Shown here piece after piece: positions 1 through 5,897 of a stretch of DNA of 7,483 nt. The notes below the pieces were generated by a model. That model ran no database searches and had not been told where the DNA came from. It was given only the letters and a program-made list of their open reading frames with translations. The stretch comes from JACQXM01 sp964569425 (GTDB lineage Bacteria > Planctomycetota > Phycisphaerae > UBA1845), in contig CAZMVD010000171.1 of the NCBI GenBank assembly GCA_964569425.1, positions 1 through 7,483 of the forward strand, read 5' to 3'. Within the stretch, counting starts at the first letter, position 1. Every line of letters starts with the position of its first letter. The position numbers were made by a program, and so were the translations under genes.

Positions 1-20
1 ATTGCCACGTCGTTGGCCAT
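1..20 (-). CDS. Possible start of a further gene running off the left edge
   Basis: On the minus strand an ATG at 20-18 opens a frame reading Met-Ala-Asn-Asp-Val-Ala before the window ends. It lies 101 bases downstream of the paaA stop, in the same orientation. There is no convincing ribosome binding site in front of it, and the six residues do not resemble the start of PaaB as I know it. It may be the next gene of the cluster or chance. Confidence 0.2.
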
Positions 21-32
21 CGACCAACCGCG

Positions 33-46
33 CGGGCTGAAGCCCG
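33..46. repeat. Short GC-rich palindrome (REP-like)
   Basis: CGGGCT, two bases, then AGCCCG form a perfect 6-base inverted repeat in the spacer downstream of paaA. Hairpins of the form GGGCTGAAGCCC recur between genes in many planctomycete-like genomes (my recollection, not checked). No T-run follows on either strand, so it is not a classical intrinsic terminator, though it could protect the 3' end of the paaA transcript. Confidence 0.5.
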
Positions 47-90
47 GGGCTTGGAGGGACCGCTCGTTGGCACTCGCGGTACTGATCTGT

Positions 91-128
91 TTCCGCATTC
101 CGCATTCATCATTCCGCATTCCTAATTC
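91..128. repeat. Imperfect short tandem repeat, ATTCCGC type
   Basis: The motif TTCCGCATTC occurs at 91-100, CCGCATTC again at 100-107, and ATTCCGCATTC at 111-121, with a decayed copy (CTAATTC) after it. The array lies directly against the paaA stop codon at 122-124. Similar runs appear between genes in planctomycetes and some related phyla, where they give spurious FRIPHS-type translations. I see no gene in it. Confidence 0.65.
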
Positions 129-1105
129 GCCTCCGGCATGGGAATGGGCCGGTTGGCCGCGGCGGCGGCGAGGGCTTCGCGGACCCAGCGACCATCCTCG
201 TGGGCCAGGCGGCGCGTCTCCAGCCGCAGGTGCGTCACCGGTCCGCCGCCGCGCACCACGCGCTTGAATTCCTCCCAGTCCGGCTCAGTGTAGTGCCAGG
301 TGTCGGTCTCTTTGTCGTAGCGCAGGTTGGGGTCGGGGACGGTGAGGCCGAGGTCGAAGATCTTGGGCACAAACTGCCGCAGGAACTGCTGGCGCTGCTC
401 GTCGTTGGTCTTGAGCTTGACCCGCCAGCGGACCAGCATCTCGGTGTGGGTGGAGACCTTGTCCGCCGGCCCGTGGAACATCATGATCGGCGCCCACCAG
501 CGGTTGAGCGCGTCCTGGAGCATGGCCTTTTGTTTCGGCGTGCCCTGCGCCAGCACCGCGCACATCTCGTAGCCGTGCTTCATGTGAAAGGCTTCTTCGT
601 AGCAGATGCGCTTGAGCGCCCGGGCGTAGGGGCCGTAAGACCCTTCGGCCATCATGGTCTGGTTGATGATCGCGGCGGCGTCGATGAGCCAGGCGATGAC
701 GGCCACGTCGGCCCAGGTTTCGGCGGGGTAGTGGAAGACGTTGGAGAATTTGGACTCGCCGGCGATGAGCGATTCAATCAATTCCTCGCGTGAGGGGCCG
801 AGCGTCTCGGCGGCGCGGTACAAGAGCTGCGCGTGGCCGACTTCGTCCTGCACCTTGGCGCAGAGGGCCAGTTTGCGTTTGAAGGTGGGGGCGTGGGGAA
901 TCCACTTGCCCTCGGGGAGGGCGCCGCAGATTTCGCTGTTGGCGTGGACGTGGATCAGGCGGATGAGCTGATCGCGATAGGCTTCGGGCATCCAATCTGC
1001 GGGTTCGATTTTCTCGCCGCGGTTGATGCGCGCTTCGAATTCAGCGAGGTGGCGATCATACTCGACTTGCGTCAGTCCGTTCAGGTCATTGGTGGCGACG
1101 ACCAT
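122..1105 (-). CDS. paaA: 1,2-phenylacetyl-CoA epoxidase, catalytic subunit PaaA
   Basis: PaaA is the diiron subunit of the PaaABCE complex, which epoxidises the aromatic ring of phenylacetyl-CoA with O2 as the committed step of aerobic phenylacetate breakdown in the cytoplasm. The 327-residue product is about the family length. It has the ferritin-like ligand pattern: Glu58 (SEICG), Glu88 and His91 in DEVGH, and Glu171 and His174 in EEAFH, with QTMMAEGSYGPYARALKRIC between. The frame stays open upstream to 1237, but the ATG at 1105 is chosen because GGGAGGT lies five bases before it, the upstream residues overlap the tetR coding region, and they do not look protein-like. It lies 38 bases after the TetR gene, probably in one transcript. 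PaaB does not follow at once: the stop is followed by repeats. All expected iron ligands are present, so I see no sign of decay. Confidence 0.95.
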   Translation of the reverse strand: MVVATNDLNGLTQVEYDRHLAEFEARINRGEKIEPADWMPEAYRDQLIRLIHVHANSEICGALPEGKWIPHAPTFKRKLALCAKVQDEVGHAQLLYRAAETLGPSREELIESLIAGESKFSNVFHYPAETWADVAVIAWLIDAAAIINQTMMAEGSYGPYARALKRICYEEAFHMKHGYEMCAVLAQGTPKQKAMLQDALNRWWAPIMMFHGPADKVSTHTEMLVRWRVKLKTNDEQRQQFLRQFVPKIFDLGLTVPDPNLRYDKETDTWHYTEPDWEEFKRVVRGGGPVTHLRLETRRLAHEDGRWVREALAAAAANRPIPMPEAN

Positions 1106-1110
1106 TTGGC

Positions 1111-1117
1111 ACCTCCC
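1111..1117 (-). promoter_or_regulatory. Ribosome binding site of paaA
   Basis: GGGAGGT on the minus strand sits five bases before the ATG at 1105. It pairs with the CCTCC anti-Shine-Dalgarno of the 16S gene at the right end of the window. It decides the start of paaA against the longer open frame. Confidence 0.85.
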
Positions 1118-1143
1118 ATGGGGTTTGGTCACCGGCGCTCTCT

Positions 1144-1731
1144 TCAGGTGCCGGCTCGTTTCAGGCCATTGAACAACAAGTCTGTCAGCACGCGCGCGAT
1201 TTCTTCGGGCGACATCGGTCCGTCGGTGCGATACCACTGGTAGATCCAGTTCACCGAAGAGAGAATCAACAGGGTGGCGAATTTCTCATCGACGTAGGCA
1301 AAGGTCCCTTCGTGGATACAACGGCGAACCAGGTCGCGAACCAGTTCCTCGTAGGCGTCCCGTCGCGCGGCGAATTGACGCCGGCGATCATCGCTCAGGT
1401 GACGCCATTCCGTTGTATAGACGGAGGCGGCGGCGAGGTTGTCGGTAATGACTCGAACATGGGCGGCGATGATCCGGCGCAGCTTCTCGCTGCTGAGCAG
1501 ATCGGAGGCAATGAGCGGTTCCACGGCCCTGAAGAACCGATCCGCCGCGGCTTGGAGAATCTCCCAGAGCAGGTCGTCCTTGCTTTCCATGTGCGCGTAA
1601 AGACTGCCGGCTTTGAGATCCAGGCACTCAGCGATGTCGCGAACGCTGGTCGCCTGGAATCCGCGTTCGGAGAACATTCGTTCCGCCGCGGCAAGTAATT
1701 CGTCTTTGCGATGAATAGTCGACTCGGCCAC
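1144..1731 (-). CDS. TetR-family repressor, KstR2-like C-terminal domain, probable regulator of paa genes
   Basis: This 195-residue protein has the usual TetR layout. The N-terminal DNA-binding domain holds the helix-turn-helix at about 28-54 (TSVRDIAECLDLKAGSLYAHM followed by SKDDL). The helical ligand domain carries TTEWRHLSDDRRRQFAARRDAYE at about 106-127 and NWIYQWYRTDG at 161-171, patterns I associate with the KstR2-like C-terminal group, whose known members sense CoA thioesters. The start is GTG at 1731: no other start lies upstream before an in-frame stop within the operator, the next ATG is inside the DNA-binding domain, and AGGA lies eight bases before GTG. It precedes paaA by 38 bases on the same strand, like a pathway repressor. 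TetR-type PaaR of Thermus thermophilus, which responds to phenylacetyl-CoA, is a functional parallel. A phenylacetyl-CoA or other acyl-CoA ligand is inference. Confidence 0.9.
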   Translation of the reverse strand: MAESTIHRKDELLAAAERMFSERGFQATSVRDIAECLDLKAGSLYAHMESKDDLLWEILQAAADRFFRAVEPLIASDLLSSEKLRRIIAAHVRVITDNLAAASVYTTEWRHLSDDRRRQFAARRDAYEELVRDLVRRCIHEGTFAYVDEKFATLLILSSVNWIYQWYRTDGPMSPEEIARVLTDLLFNGLKRAGT

Positions 1732-1764
1732 GTTATCGGTCCTGTTTGCCCGAAAGTCAACGAA

Positions 1765-1778
1765 AACAAGCGCTTGTT
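1765..1778. promoter_or_regulatory. Probable operator of the TetR regulator (KstR2-type palindrome)
   Basis: AACAAGCGCTTGTT is a perfect 14-base palindrome and fits the published mycobacterial KstR2 consensus AnCAAGnnCTTGnT at every fixed position. It lies 34-47 bases upstream of the TetR GTG start and directly after the predicted -10 box, so a bound repressor would cover the transcription start. This supports negative autoregulation together with control of paaA. Confidence 0.75.
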
Positions 1779-1780
1779 AG

Positions 1781-1809
1781 AGCATACTCTATTGGGCGGG
1801 ATTCGTCAA
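1781..1809 (-). promoter_or_regulatory. Sigma-70-type promoter of the tetR-paaA transcript
   Basis: Reading on the minus strand, TTGACG (1809-1804, 5 of 6 to consensus) is followed after exactly 17 bases by TATGCT (1786-1781, 4 of 6). The predicted start is near 1774, inside the 14-base palindrome. The leader would be about 43 bases long to the GTG start. This is the best promoter in the window. Confidence 0.7.
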
Positions 1810-1855
1810 CGGACTGTCCGCCGTTTCCGGGGGAATCGAACGCAGACGGCGTGAA

Positions 1856-2329
1856 TCAAGGCCGCGACTCAGCCGGATCCTCCAGGGGTCCAGCAGAAAA
1901 AGGCAAGATCACCACGCGATTGGAAATGGGCCCGGAGCCGGAATCGTCAGTCGCGCGACAGGTCACCGGGATTTCCGTGTTGGCGTCGGATTCACTGACC
2001 ACAAACCTCGCCGTGCCGGATTGCGCGTTCACATTCATTGCCGCGGCGGTAGTCTGAAAGCTGAATGTCAGGGTGCCGATTGGATCGCGGGTCGCGCGGC
2101 AAGTGAGCATCACTTCCTCGCCGACGGCCGGCGCGAGCGTCGAGGCCGAGAGGATGGCGAGCGGACCAACGGAGTGGCCGTCGTCATCCGGTGCAGTGCC
2201 ATTGCCATCCGAGGACGTCGATCCGTTGCCGGGTTGCTGGGTTCCCAGGCCCAACAGAATTGGAATCTCGACGCACCCGCCCAGGGCGCTGCCGGCCCAC
2301 AGGATTGCGAGAATCGCGAGTTTCTGCAC
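1856..2329 (-). CDS. Small lipoprotein with an Ig-like domain, function unknown
   Basis: The 157-residue product starts with a lipoprotein signal: a charged n-region (MQK), a hydrophobic stretch (LAILAILWAGSA) and a lipobox LGGC with Cys19 as the lipidated residue. A Gly/Ser/Asp-rich linker (about 33-52) leads to a beta-rich domain at about 56-145. That domain has two matching strands, LTCRAT (Cys77) and VTCRAT (Cys124), consistent with an Ig-like sandwich and a possible disulfide. The frame is open upstream to an ATG at 2446, but those 39 residues look non-coding. GTG at 2329 is preceded by GGGAG with a five-base gap and puts the signal peptide at the N terminus. It probably sits on the outer face of a membrane. 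I do not recognise a family, and nothing nearby suggests a role. It ends 124 bases upstream of tetR and looks unrelated to it. Confidence 0.75.
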   Translation of the reverse strand: MQKLAILAILWAGSALGGCVEIPILLGLGTQQPGNGSTSSDGNGTAPDDDGHSVGPLAILSASTLAPAVGEEVMLTCRATRDPIGTLTFSFQTTAAAMNVNAQSGTARFVVSESDANTEIPVTCRATDDSGSGPISNRVVILPFSAGPLEDPAESRP

Positions 2330-2334
2330 GACGA

Positions 2335-2339
2335 CTCCC
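2335..2339 (-). promoter_or_regulatory. Ribosome binding site deciding the lipoprotein start
   Basis: GGGAG on the minus strand, with AAA before it, lies five bases ahead of the GTG at 2329. It supports a GTG start that gives a proper signal peptide, over the distant ATG at 2446, which has no such site. Confidence 0.65.
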
Positions 2340-2515
2340 TTTGACGAATGGCCAGCGAGGCGCTGACCAACGGCGAAGCTATCCGTTTTCCTGGATTCTA
2401 CCGGTCTGATTGTCAGCCGGCCACCATCGCGCTCATTGGATGCCATGGGGATTAACGGTCACCCAGCGGCATGCCGGGGCGCGATCCCCTATCGGCTGCG
2501 GCACGGAAGTGGGCG

Positions 2516-2527
2516 GACGCTTGCGTC
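2516..2527. repeat. Short inverted repeat downstream of the cupin gene
   Basis: GACGC, two bases, GCGTC form a 5-base stem 11-22 bases after the cupin stop. No T-run follows on the minus strand. It could be a weak 3' hairpin of the cupin transcript or chance at this GC content. The remaining bases to 2330 show no clear promoter. Confidence 0.3.
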
Positions 2528-2537
2528 TCGCGGCAAA

Positions 2538-2885
2538 CTAGACGTCGCCTTCGACCGCCGAGGGCAACCGCGGGAAGACGTAAAGTCCCTGCCATCCGGC
2601 GTAAAGAGTGGCCACGTGTGTTTCGCCCGGCTGGATGTAGTAGGTCGCTCCGCGGTGCAGGGTCTTCTGCGTTCCATTGATCGTAAGCGACATCGAACCA
2701 TCAAGAACGACACCCCACAACGCTCCCGGCTGGAGGTTCGGAATCGTAACCGTCCGATCCGCCTTGAGGAACCGGACGATCCAATCCCCATTCTCGACCG
2801 CGCGAACGGTAAGCCCTTCCGTCTCCGGAGTTGCCAAAGGAAGCTGGTCCAGAAACGGGGGAACGGGTGGATGATCCCGATACAT
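2538..2885 (-). CDS. Small single-domain cupin protein
   Basis: A 115-residue protein with one cupin beta-barrel at about residues 35-105. Motif 1 (LQPGALWGVVLDGSMSLTING, 51-71) lacks the usual histidines and glutamate that bind metal. Motif 2 (GATYYIQPGETHVATL, 79-94) keeps the PxGxxH form with His90. With only one of the usual metal ligands, a metal-dependent enzyme is unlikely, and binding of a small ligand or a regulatory role fits better. The start at 2885 is chosen because GAGGT lies six bases before it. An ATG twelve codons upstream (2921) is in frame but has no good binding site. The protein has no signal peptide and is probably cytoplasmic. Neighbours are a lipoprotein gene and a long gene-free stretch, so context gives no function. 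Confidence 0.75.
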   Translation of the reverse strand: MYRDHPPVPPFLDQLPLATPETEGLTVRAVENGDWIVRFLKADRTVTIPNLQPGALWGVVLDGSMSLTINGTQKTLHRGATYYIQPGETHVATLYAGWQGLYVFPRLPSAVEGDV

Positions 2886-3362
2886 ACGGCCACCTCGACA
2901 ATCGGCTGCAAGAAGTTTCATGTGAACACCGACGCCTTATTGACTCAGCGGACTGACAGGCTTCCGGCACATCACCAGTGGTGCCGCGATACGATCAAGA
3001 CGTTCCACGTGCCTGTCCGTTACTATGACAAGCGACATTAGCCCCGGGCGCGCAACGCGCATTTTCGAAAATTCACGTCGCGACGGGGTCGAAAAGCTCT
3101 GTTTCCTTTTTCTTGAGCCCAAAACGGAAACTGCGGTACCGTATCGCAAGTTCACCCCGGGCATTCGGCGGCATTCACCAGGCGATATTGCCGGTTCTTC
3201 GCTTGCCGCGAAAACTCTCCCGCTACCTGTATTAGCACCAAATAGGGCCGATCCTCTCGCGCAAAAAACAAAAAAATTGCGAATCGGTCACGCATTATAC
3301 CCTGAACGCCATGACGGGCTCTTTGGTTAACGTGGGGCGTCAATTTTGTTCGAACCTCCCGT
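2886..3362. other. Long spacer without a recognisable gene
   Basis: About 480 bases upstream of the cupin gene. Open frames here (for example 2937-3164 minus and 3025-3330 plus) have no recognisable domain, no ribosome binding site and mixed base use, so I do not call them. Visible items: the imperfect palindrome CACCA-G-TGGTG (2973-2983); a GCGCG/CGCGC hairpin (3048-3060) followed by the 12-base palindrome ATTTTCGAAAAT (3061-3072); an AT-rich patch with A-tracts (3261-3278); and a TATAAT on the minus strand (3299-3294) with no fitting -35 box. A promoter for the cupin gene must lie here, but I cannot place it. Confidence 0.5.
3048..3072. repeat. GC hairpin joined to an AT-rich palindrome
   Basis: GCGCG-CAA-CGCGC (3048-3060) is followed without a gap by ATTTTCGAAAAT (3061-3072), a perfect 12-base palindrome. 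On the plus strand, stem plus ATTTT looks like a short intrinsic terminator, but no convincing plus-strand gene ends here. It could be a protein-binding site upstream of the cupin gene. Confidence 0.35.
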
Positions 3363-3640
3363 GTCGACACGGAGTATCTGCGGGACGCGTCTTTTCACGC
3401 CCCATCGGCCTACGGTCTTGATTGGCCGGGCGGTCGACGCTGGGAGTCGATTCGCCGCGCGACGCAGCTTGCCGCGGGGGCGGCGCTCGTCTCGGTGCCG
3501 ATGAGCGCGAATGCTCCGTGGCGAATGGACCCCGGTAGCGTTGACGACCTGACGCCGGGACGCTGTGAACGGCGGGTTCGCGCGGTCGAGCAGGTTCTTG
3601 AGCGGATGACGGCGGAGGAGTCCAAACCGTGGATCAGAAG
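3363..3640 (+). pseudogene. Coding-like plus-strand remnant, truncated at both ends
   Basis: The plus frame through 3363-3640 reads like real protein: VDTEYLRDASFHAPSAYGLD at the start, an arginine-rich helix near RRWESIRRATQLAAGAAL, then CERRVRAVEQVLERM and SKPWIRREC. Third codon positions are mostly G or C, as in the neighbouring genes. The frame has no ATG or GTG before 3489 although it is open back to a stop at 3312. Beyond about 3636 it runs antisense to the M50 protease gene, and codon use turns A-rich until the stop at 3735-3737. The order of an amphipathic AVEQVLER helix followed by PW and a Cys recalls, weakly, the segment before the catalytic Cys in the transglutaminase-like (lasso-peptide B2 type) fold. 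That resemblance is a guess. A decayed gene fragment is the simplest reading, and an artefact of high GC is the alternative. Confidence 0.35.
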
Positions 3641-5058
3641 GGAGTGCACGCTTGCAGCAAGAACACGCCGGGAAGCAGCGCGAGAAGCGCGGGATACATC
3701 AGGTACTGAAAGAGCCCTGAATAGAGCACCAGGATGAACAGAATGAAGCTGTAGGGCCGGATCCGTTCGATGAGCGCCCCGAACGTCCCCGGGAAAAGAT
3801 GGGCGAGCACCCAGGAACCGTCGAGGGGCGGCAATGGAATGAGGTTGAAGAACGCCAGAAACACGTTCAGCAGAAAGGCGAGCTTGAGAACTGTGCACAA
3901 GGGTCCCACGACGTTCGCCAGTGGAATACCCGACGCCACCACCGATGCGGTGGGAATGGGGTTTGACAAGTTTTCCAAAGTCGCGTGGGGCGCCCAGAGG
4001 GCTACTGCGCATCCGATGCCGAGCAACAACATGAGCGCCACCGCGGCCAACAGCAGGTTCGACCCGGGACCGGCAAGAGCCACGAGCATGTGATCGCGGC
4101 GCGGACGTTGGAACACCTCGGTCCGCACGGGCACTGGGCGAGCCCAGCCGAACACCCCGACATTCATCAGAAAGAGCACAATGGGCAGAATAATCGTTCC
4201 CACCGGATCGATGTGGGCCGCCGGGTTCAAGGTCACCCGCCCTAAACGCCGGGCGAAATCGTCGCCCAGCCACCACGCCGTGATGGCGTGCGCGGCTTCG
4301 TGCACACTGAGCGACAGGATCAGCACGATGATTCCGGCGGCGATCAGCCCCCAGGGGTGATCGCCGTCAAGAATGGACTTGGCCATCTGGGCCTGTTGCC
4401 GTGGCTGTGCGGCCGGTGGCTCCGCGGCGCCGCGATGCAGCGTGGGCACGCTCGGCAGCCCCGGCGACGGCTCAGGTACGGTGTTGATCATGAAGAACGA
4501 GCGCGTCGCGAGCAGAGAGATGGGCAGCCCCACCAGGATGAAAGTGACGGCCAAAGCGCAAAGCAGTCGCGAATGCCGCCAGGCGGGATTCGATCGGACG
4601 CGGCGTTGATGCAAGACGACCAAGACCACGGCAATCCCGCCGGAAACCCAGCCGAGCACCGGCACAAACGCCGGCGCAGCGGCGATCAGCGCCCACACGG
4701 CCAATGGCGATATCTTGGGCCAAAGGAGCGGGGGAGGCGTGCGCTGCTCCGTAGGTTCGACGGTGTCCGGCTCGGCGGTATGGCCGGCGCGGTCGACGAC
4801 GCGCTGCGCCCCCAGGTGTCGCAGGAAAGGCTCGGCGTCGCTCTGATCAACCACGAATGACAGGGCGCGGTCGAACGTTTCGACGCGCACGGCGATGCGC
4901 GTTCCCAATGCACTGATCAGCAAATCGCGCGCCCAGTCGGACCGCGGAAGGATGACTTGCTCATCGTCATTGCGAAACGAAAGGCGCTCTGCCTGGAGCA
5001 CGACGTTCCAGCGCGTTCCGTCGCGATCGCGCCAGAGGAGCTGTGATGGCTGGCTCAT
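3634..5058 (-). CDS. Site-2 protease (M50) family membrane metalloprotease with an extra N-terminal domain
   Basis: A 474-residue polytopic membrane protein. The M50 core shows the zinc motif HEAAH at 253-257 inside a membrane helix (IIVLILSLSVHEAAHAITAWWLG), a second conserved segment AGPGSN at 329-334, and the third motif FNLIPLPPLDG at 404-414, which supplies the aspartate ligand (Asp413). These are the residues expected for an active intramembrane zinc protease. Before the core lie a soluble domain of about 95 residues that I do not recognise, two hydrophobic helices (about 118-149 and 165-190) and a Pro/Gln-rich linker (194-225). No PDZ domain is visible, so it is not a classical RseP. 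The gene starts 42 bases after the LptB-like ATPase and is probably co-transcribed with it. The ATG at 5058 has only a weak GGGG at 5072-5069 ahead of it. A role in envelope regulation is inference from context. Confidence 0.9.
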   Translation of the reverse strand: MSQPSQLLWRDRDGTRWNVVLQAERLSFRNDDEQVILPRSDWARDLLISALGTRIAVRVETFDRALSFVVDQSDAEPFLRHLGAQRVVDRAGHTAEPDTVEPTEQRTPPPLLWPKISPLAVWALIAAAPAFVPVLGWVSGGIAVVLVVLHQRRVRSNPAWRHSRLLCALAVTFILVGLPISLLATRSFFMINTVPEPSPGLPSVPTLHRGAAEPPAAQPRQQAQMAKSILDGDHPWGLIAAGIIVLILSLSVHEAAHAITAWWLGDDFARRLGRVTLNPAAHIDPVGTIILPIVLFLMNVGVFGWARPVPVRTEVFQRPRRDHMLVALAGPGSNLLLAAVALMLLLGIGCAVALWAPHATLENLSNPIPTASVVASGIPLANVVGPLCTVLKLAFLLNVFLAFFNLIPLPPLDGSWVLAHLFPGTFGALIERIRPYSFILFILVLYSGLFQYLMYPALLALLPGVFLLQACTPF

Positions 5059-5069
5059 GGTGAACGTGC

Positions 5070-5081
5070 CCCATGCATGGG
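5070..5081. repeat. 12-base palindrome in the lptB-protease spacer
   Basis: CCCATGCATGGG is a perfect palindrome in the 42-base gap between the two genes. It overlaps the only G-rich stretch that could serve as the protease ribosome binding site, about ten bases before its ATG. Chance is possible. Confidence 0.4.
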
Positions 5082-5100
5082 AACGCGAAAGCCGGACCGC

Positions 5101-5865
5101 CTATCGCGGAGCGGCATCAAACTCATCGGCGCGAAAGCTGCTGCCCAAGTACGCTTTCCGCACCAGGTGGTTGCTGACGATATCGCGCGGGGCGCCCTCG
5201 GCCAGCATTTCGCCATCGTGAACAATATAACTGCGATCGGTGACCCGGAGCGTTTCGCGCACGTTGTGATCGGTGAGGAGCACGGCGATTCCGCGATCCG
5301 TTTTGAGGTGCAGGATTTCACGCTGCAGATCCTCAACGGCTTTGGGATCGACGCCGCTGAACGGCTCGTCGAGCATGATGAGCTTGGGGTCGGTGATCAG
5401 TGCGCGGGCGATTTCCAACTTGCGCCGCTCGCCCCCGGAGAGGGTGCGGGCGTGTTGTTTCCGCTGGCGCTCCAGCCCGAACTGGGCGATCAACTGATCG
5501 GCCTTTTCGAACCTCTCGCGGCGACTGAGGTTGCGCATGGTTTCGAGAATGGCCAGCAGGTTTTCCTCGACGGTCAGCCGCTGGAACACGCTGGGTTCCT
5601 GGGAAAGGTATCCCATGCCGAGTTGCGCACGTTTGTACATGGCCAGGGTGGTCACTTCCCGGCCGTCGAAGCTGACGGTGCCTTCATCGGCGTCGATCAT
5701 GCCGACGGTGATTCGAAACGTCGTCGTTTTGCCGGCGCCGTTGCGGCCTAACAACCCCACGATTTCACCGGCCTGGACGTTGAAGCTGAGCCTGTTCACG
5801 ACCGCGCGGCCGCTGAAGCGCTTGACCAGTCCGTGGACGTCCAGCAGCGGTCGATGGTTGGTCAT
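5101..5865 (-). CDS. lptB: LPS export ABC transporter ATP-binding protein LptB
   Basis: A 254-residue ABC ATPase of the LptB type. LptB energises the LptB2FG complex that pulls lipopolysaccharide from the inner membrane and pushes it across the LptA/C bridge. All ATPase motifs are present: Walker A GRNGAGKTT (40-48), Q-loop Gln89 in GYLSQEPSVFQRLTVEEN, signature LSGGE (142-146), Walker B LIMLDEP (162-168) with FSGVDPKAVEDL after it, and H-loop His200 in LLTDHNVRETL. The SQEPSVFQRLTVEEN and FSGVDP segments are typical of LptB rather than of amino-acid transporter ATPases (LivF/LivG), the main alternative. The ATG at 5865 has only a weak GGA-type site before it. Its usual partners LptA and LptC are not in the window. 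A membrane protease gene follows after 42 bases. Confidence 0.9.
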   Translation of the reverse strand: MTNHRPLLDVHGLVKRFSGRAVVNRLSFNVQAGEIVGLLGRNGAGKTTTFRITVGMIDADEGTVSFDGREVTTLAMYKRAQLGMGYLSQEPSVFQRLTVEENLLAILETMRNLSRRERFEKADQLIAQFGLERQRKQHARTLSGGERRKLEIARALITDPKLIMLDEPFSGVDPKAVEDLQREILHLKTDRGIAVLLTDHNVRETLRVTDRSYIVHDGEMLAEGAPRDIVSNHLVRKAYLGSSFRADEFDAAPR

Positions 5866-5897
5866 GTCCGGATCCGATGAGCCTGTTTGGTGGCCGG

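Noticed and set aside
13..267. Plus-strand open frame with repeated FRIP-type peptides
   Set aside because: It is a translation of the ATTCCGC repeat plus antisense of paaA.
1106..1237. Longer paaA reading frame starting at 1237
   Set aside because: The added 44 residues overlap the tetR coding region, are arginine-rich and unlike PaaA, and the ATG at 1105 has a strong ribosome binding site.
1810..1820. CGGAC-T-GTCCG palindrome upstream of the tetR promoter
   Set aside because: It is short, single-base centred, and without a T-run. Such repeats are expected by chance here, and it is not a convincing terminator for the lipoprotein gene.
2330..2446. ATG start of the lipoprotein at 2446
   Set aside because: It would bury the signal peptide behind 39 polar residues and has no ribosome binding site. 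GTG at 2329 fits both criteria.
2937..3330. Two small open frames (2937-3164 minus, 3025-3330 plus) in the long spacer
   Set aside because: No ribosome binding site, no recognisable domain, and mixed codon use. I cannot support either as a gene.
3348..3356. GTTCGAACC, resembling the T arm of a tRNA
   Set aside because: The flanking bases do not form the T stem, and no acceptor, D or anticodon arms can be placed.
4288..4860. 190-residue plus-strand open frame
   Set aside because: Antisense of the M50 protease gene, Gln/Arg/His-rich and without a domain. Long antisense frames are expected at this GC content.
5077..5751. 224-residue plus-strand open frame
   Set aside because: Antisense of lptB, whose motifs are complete on the minus strand.
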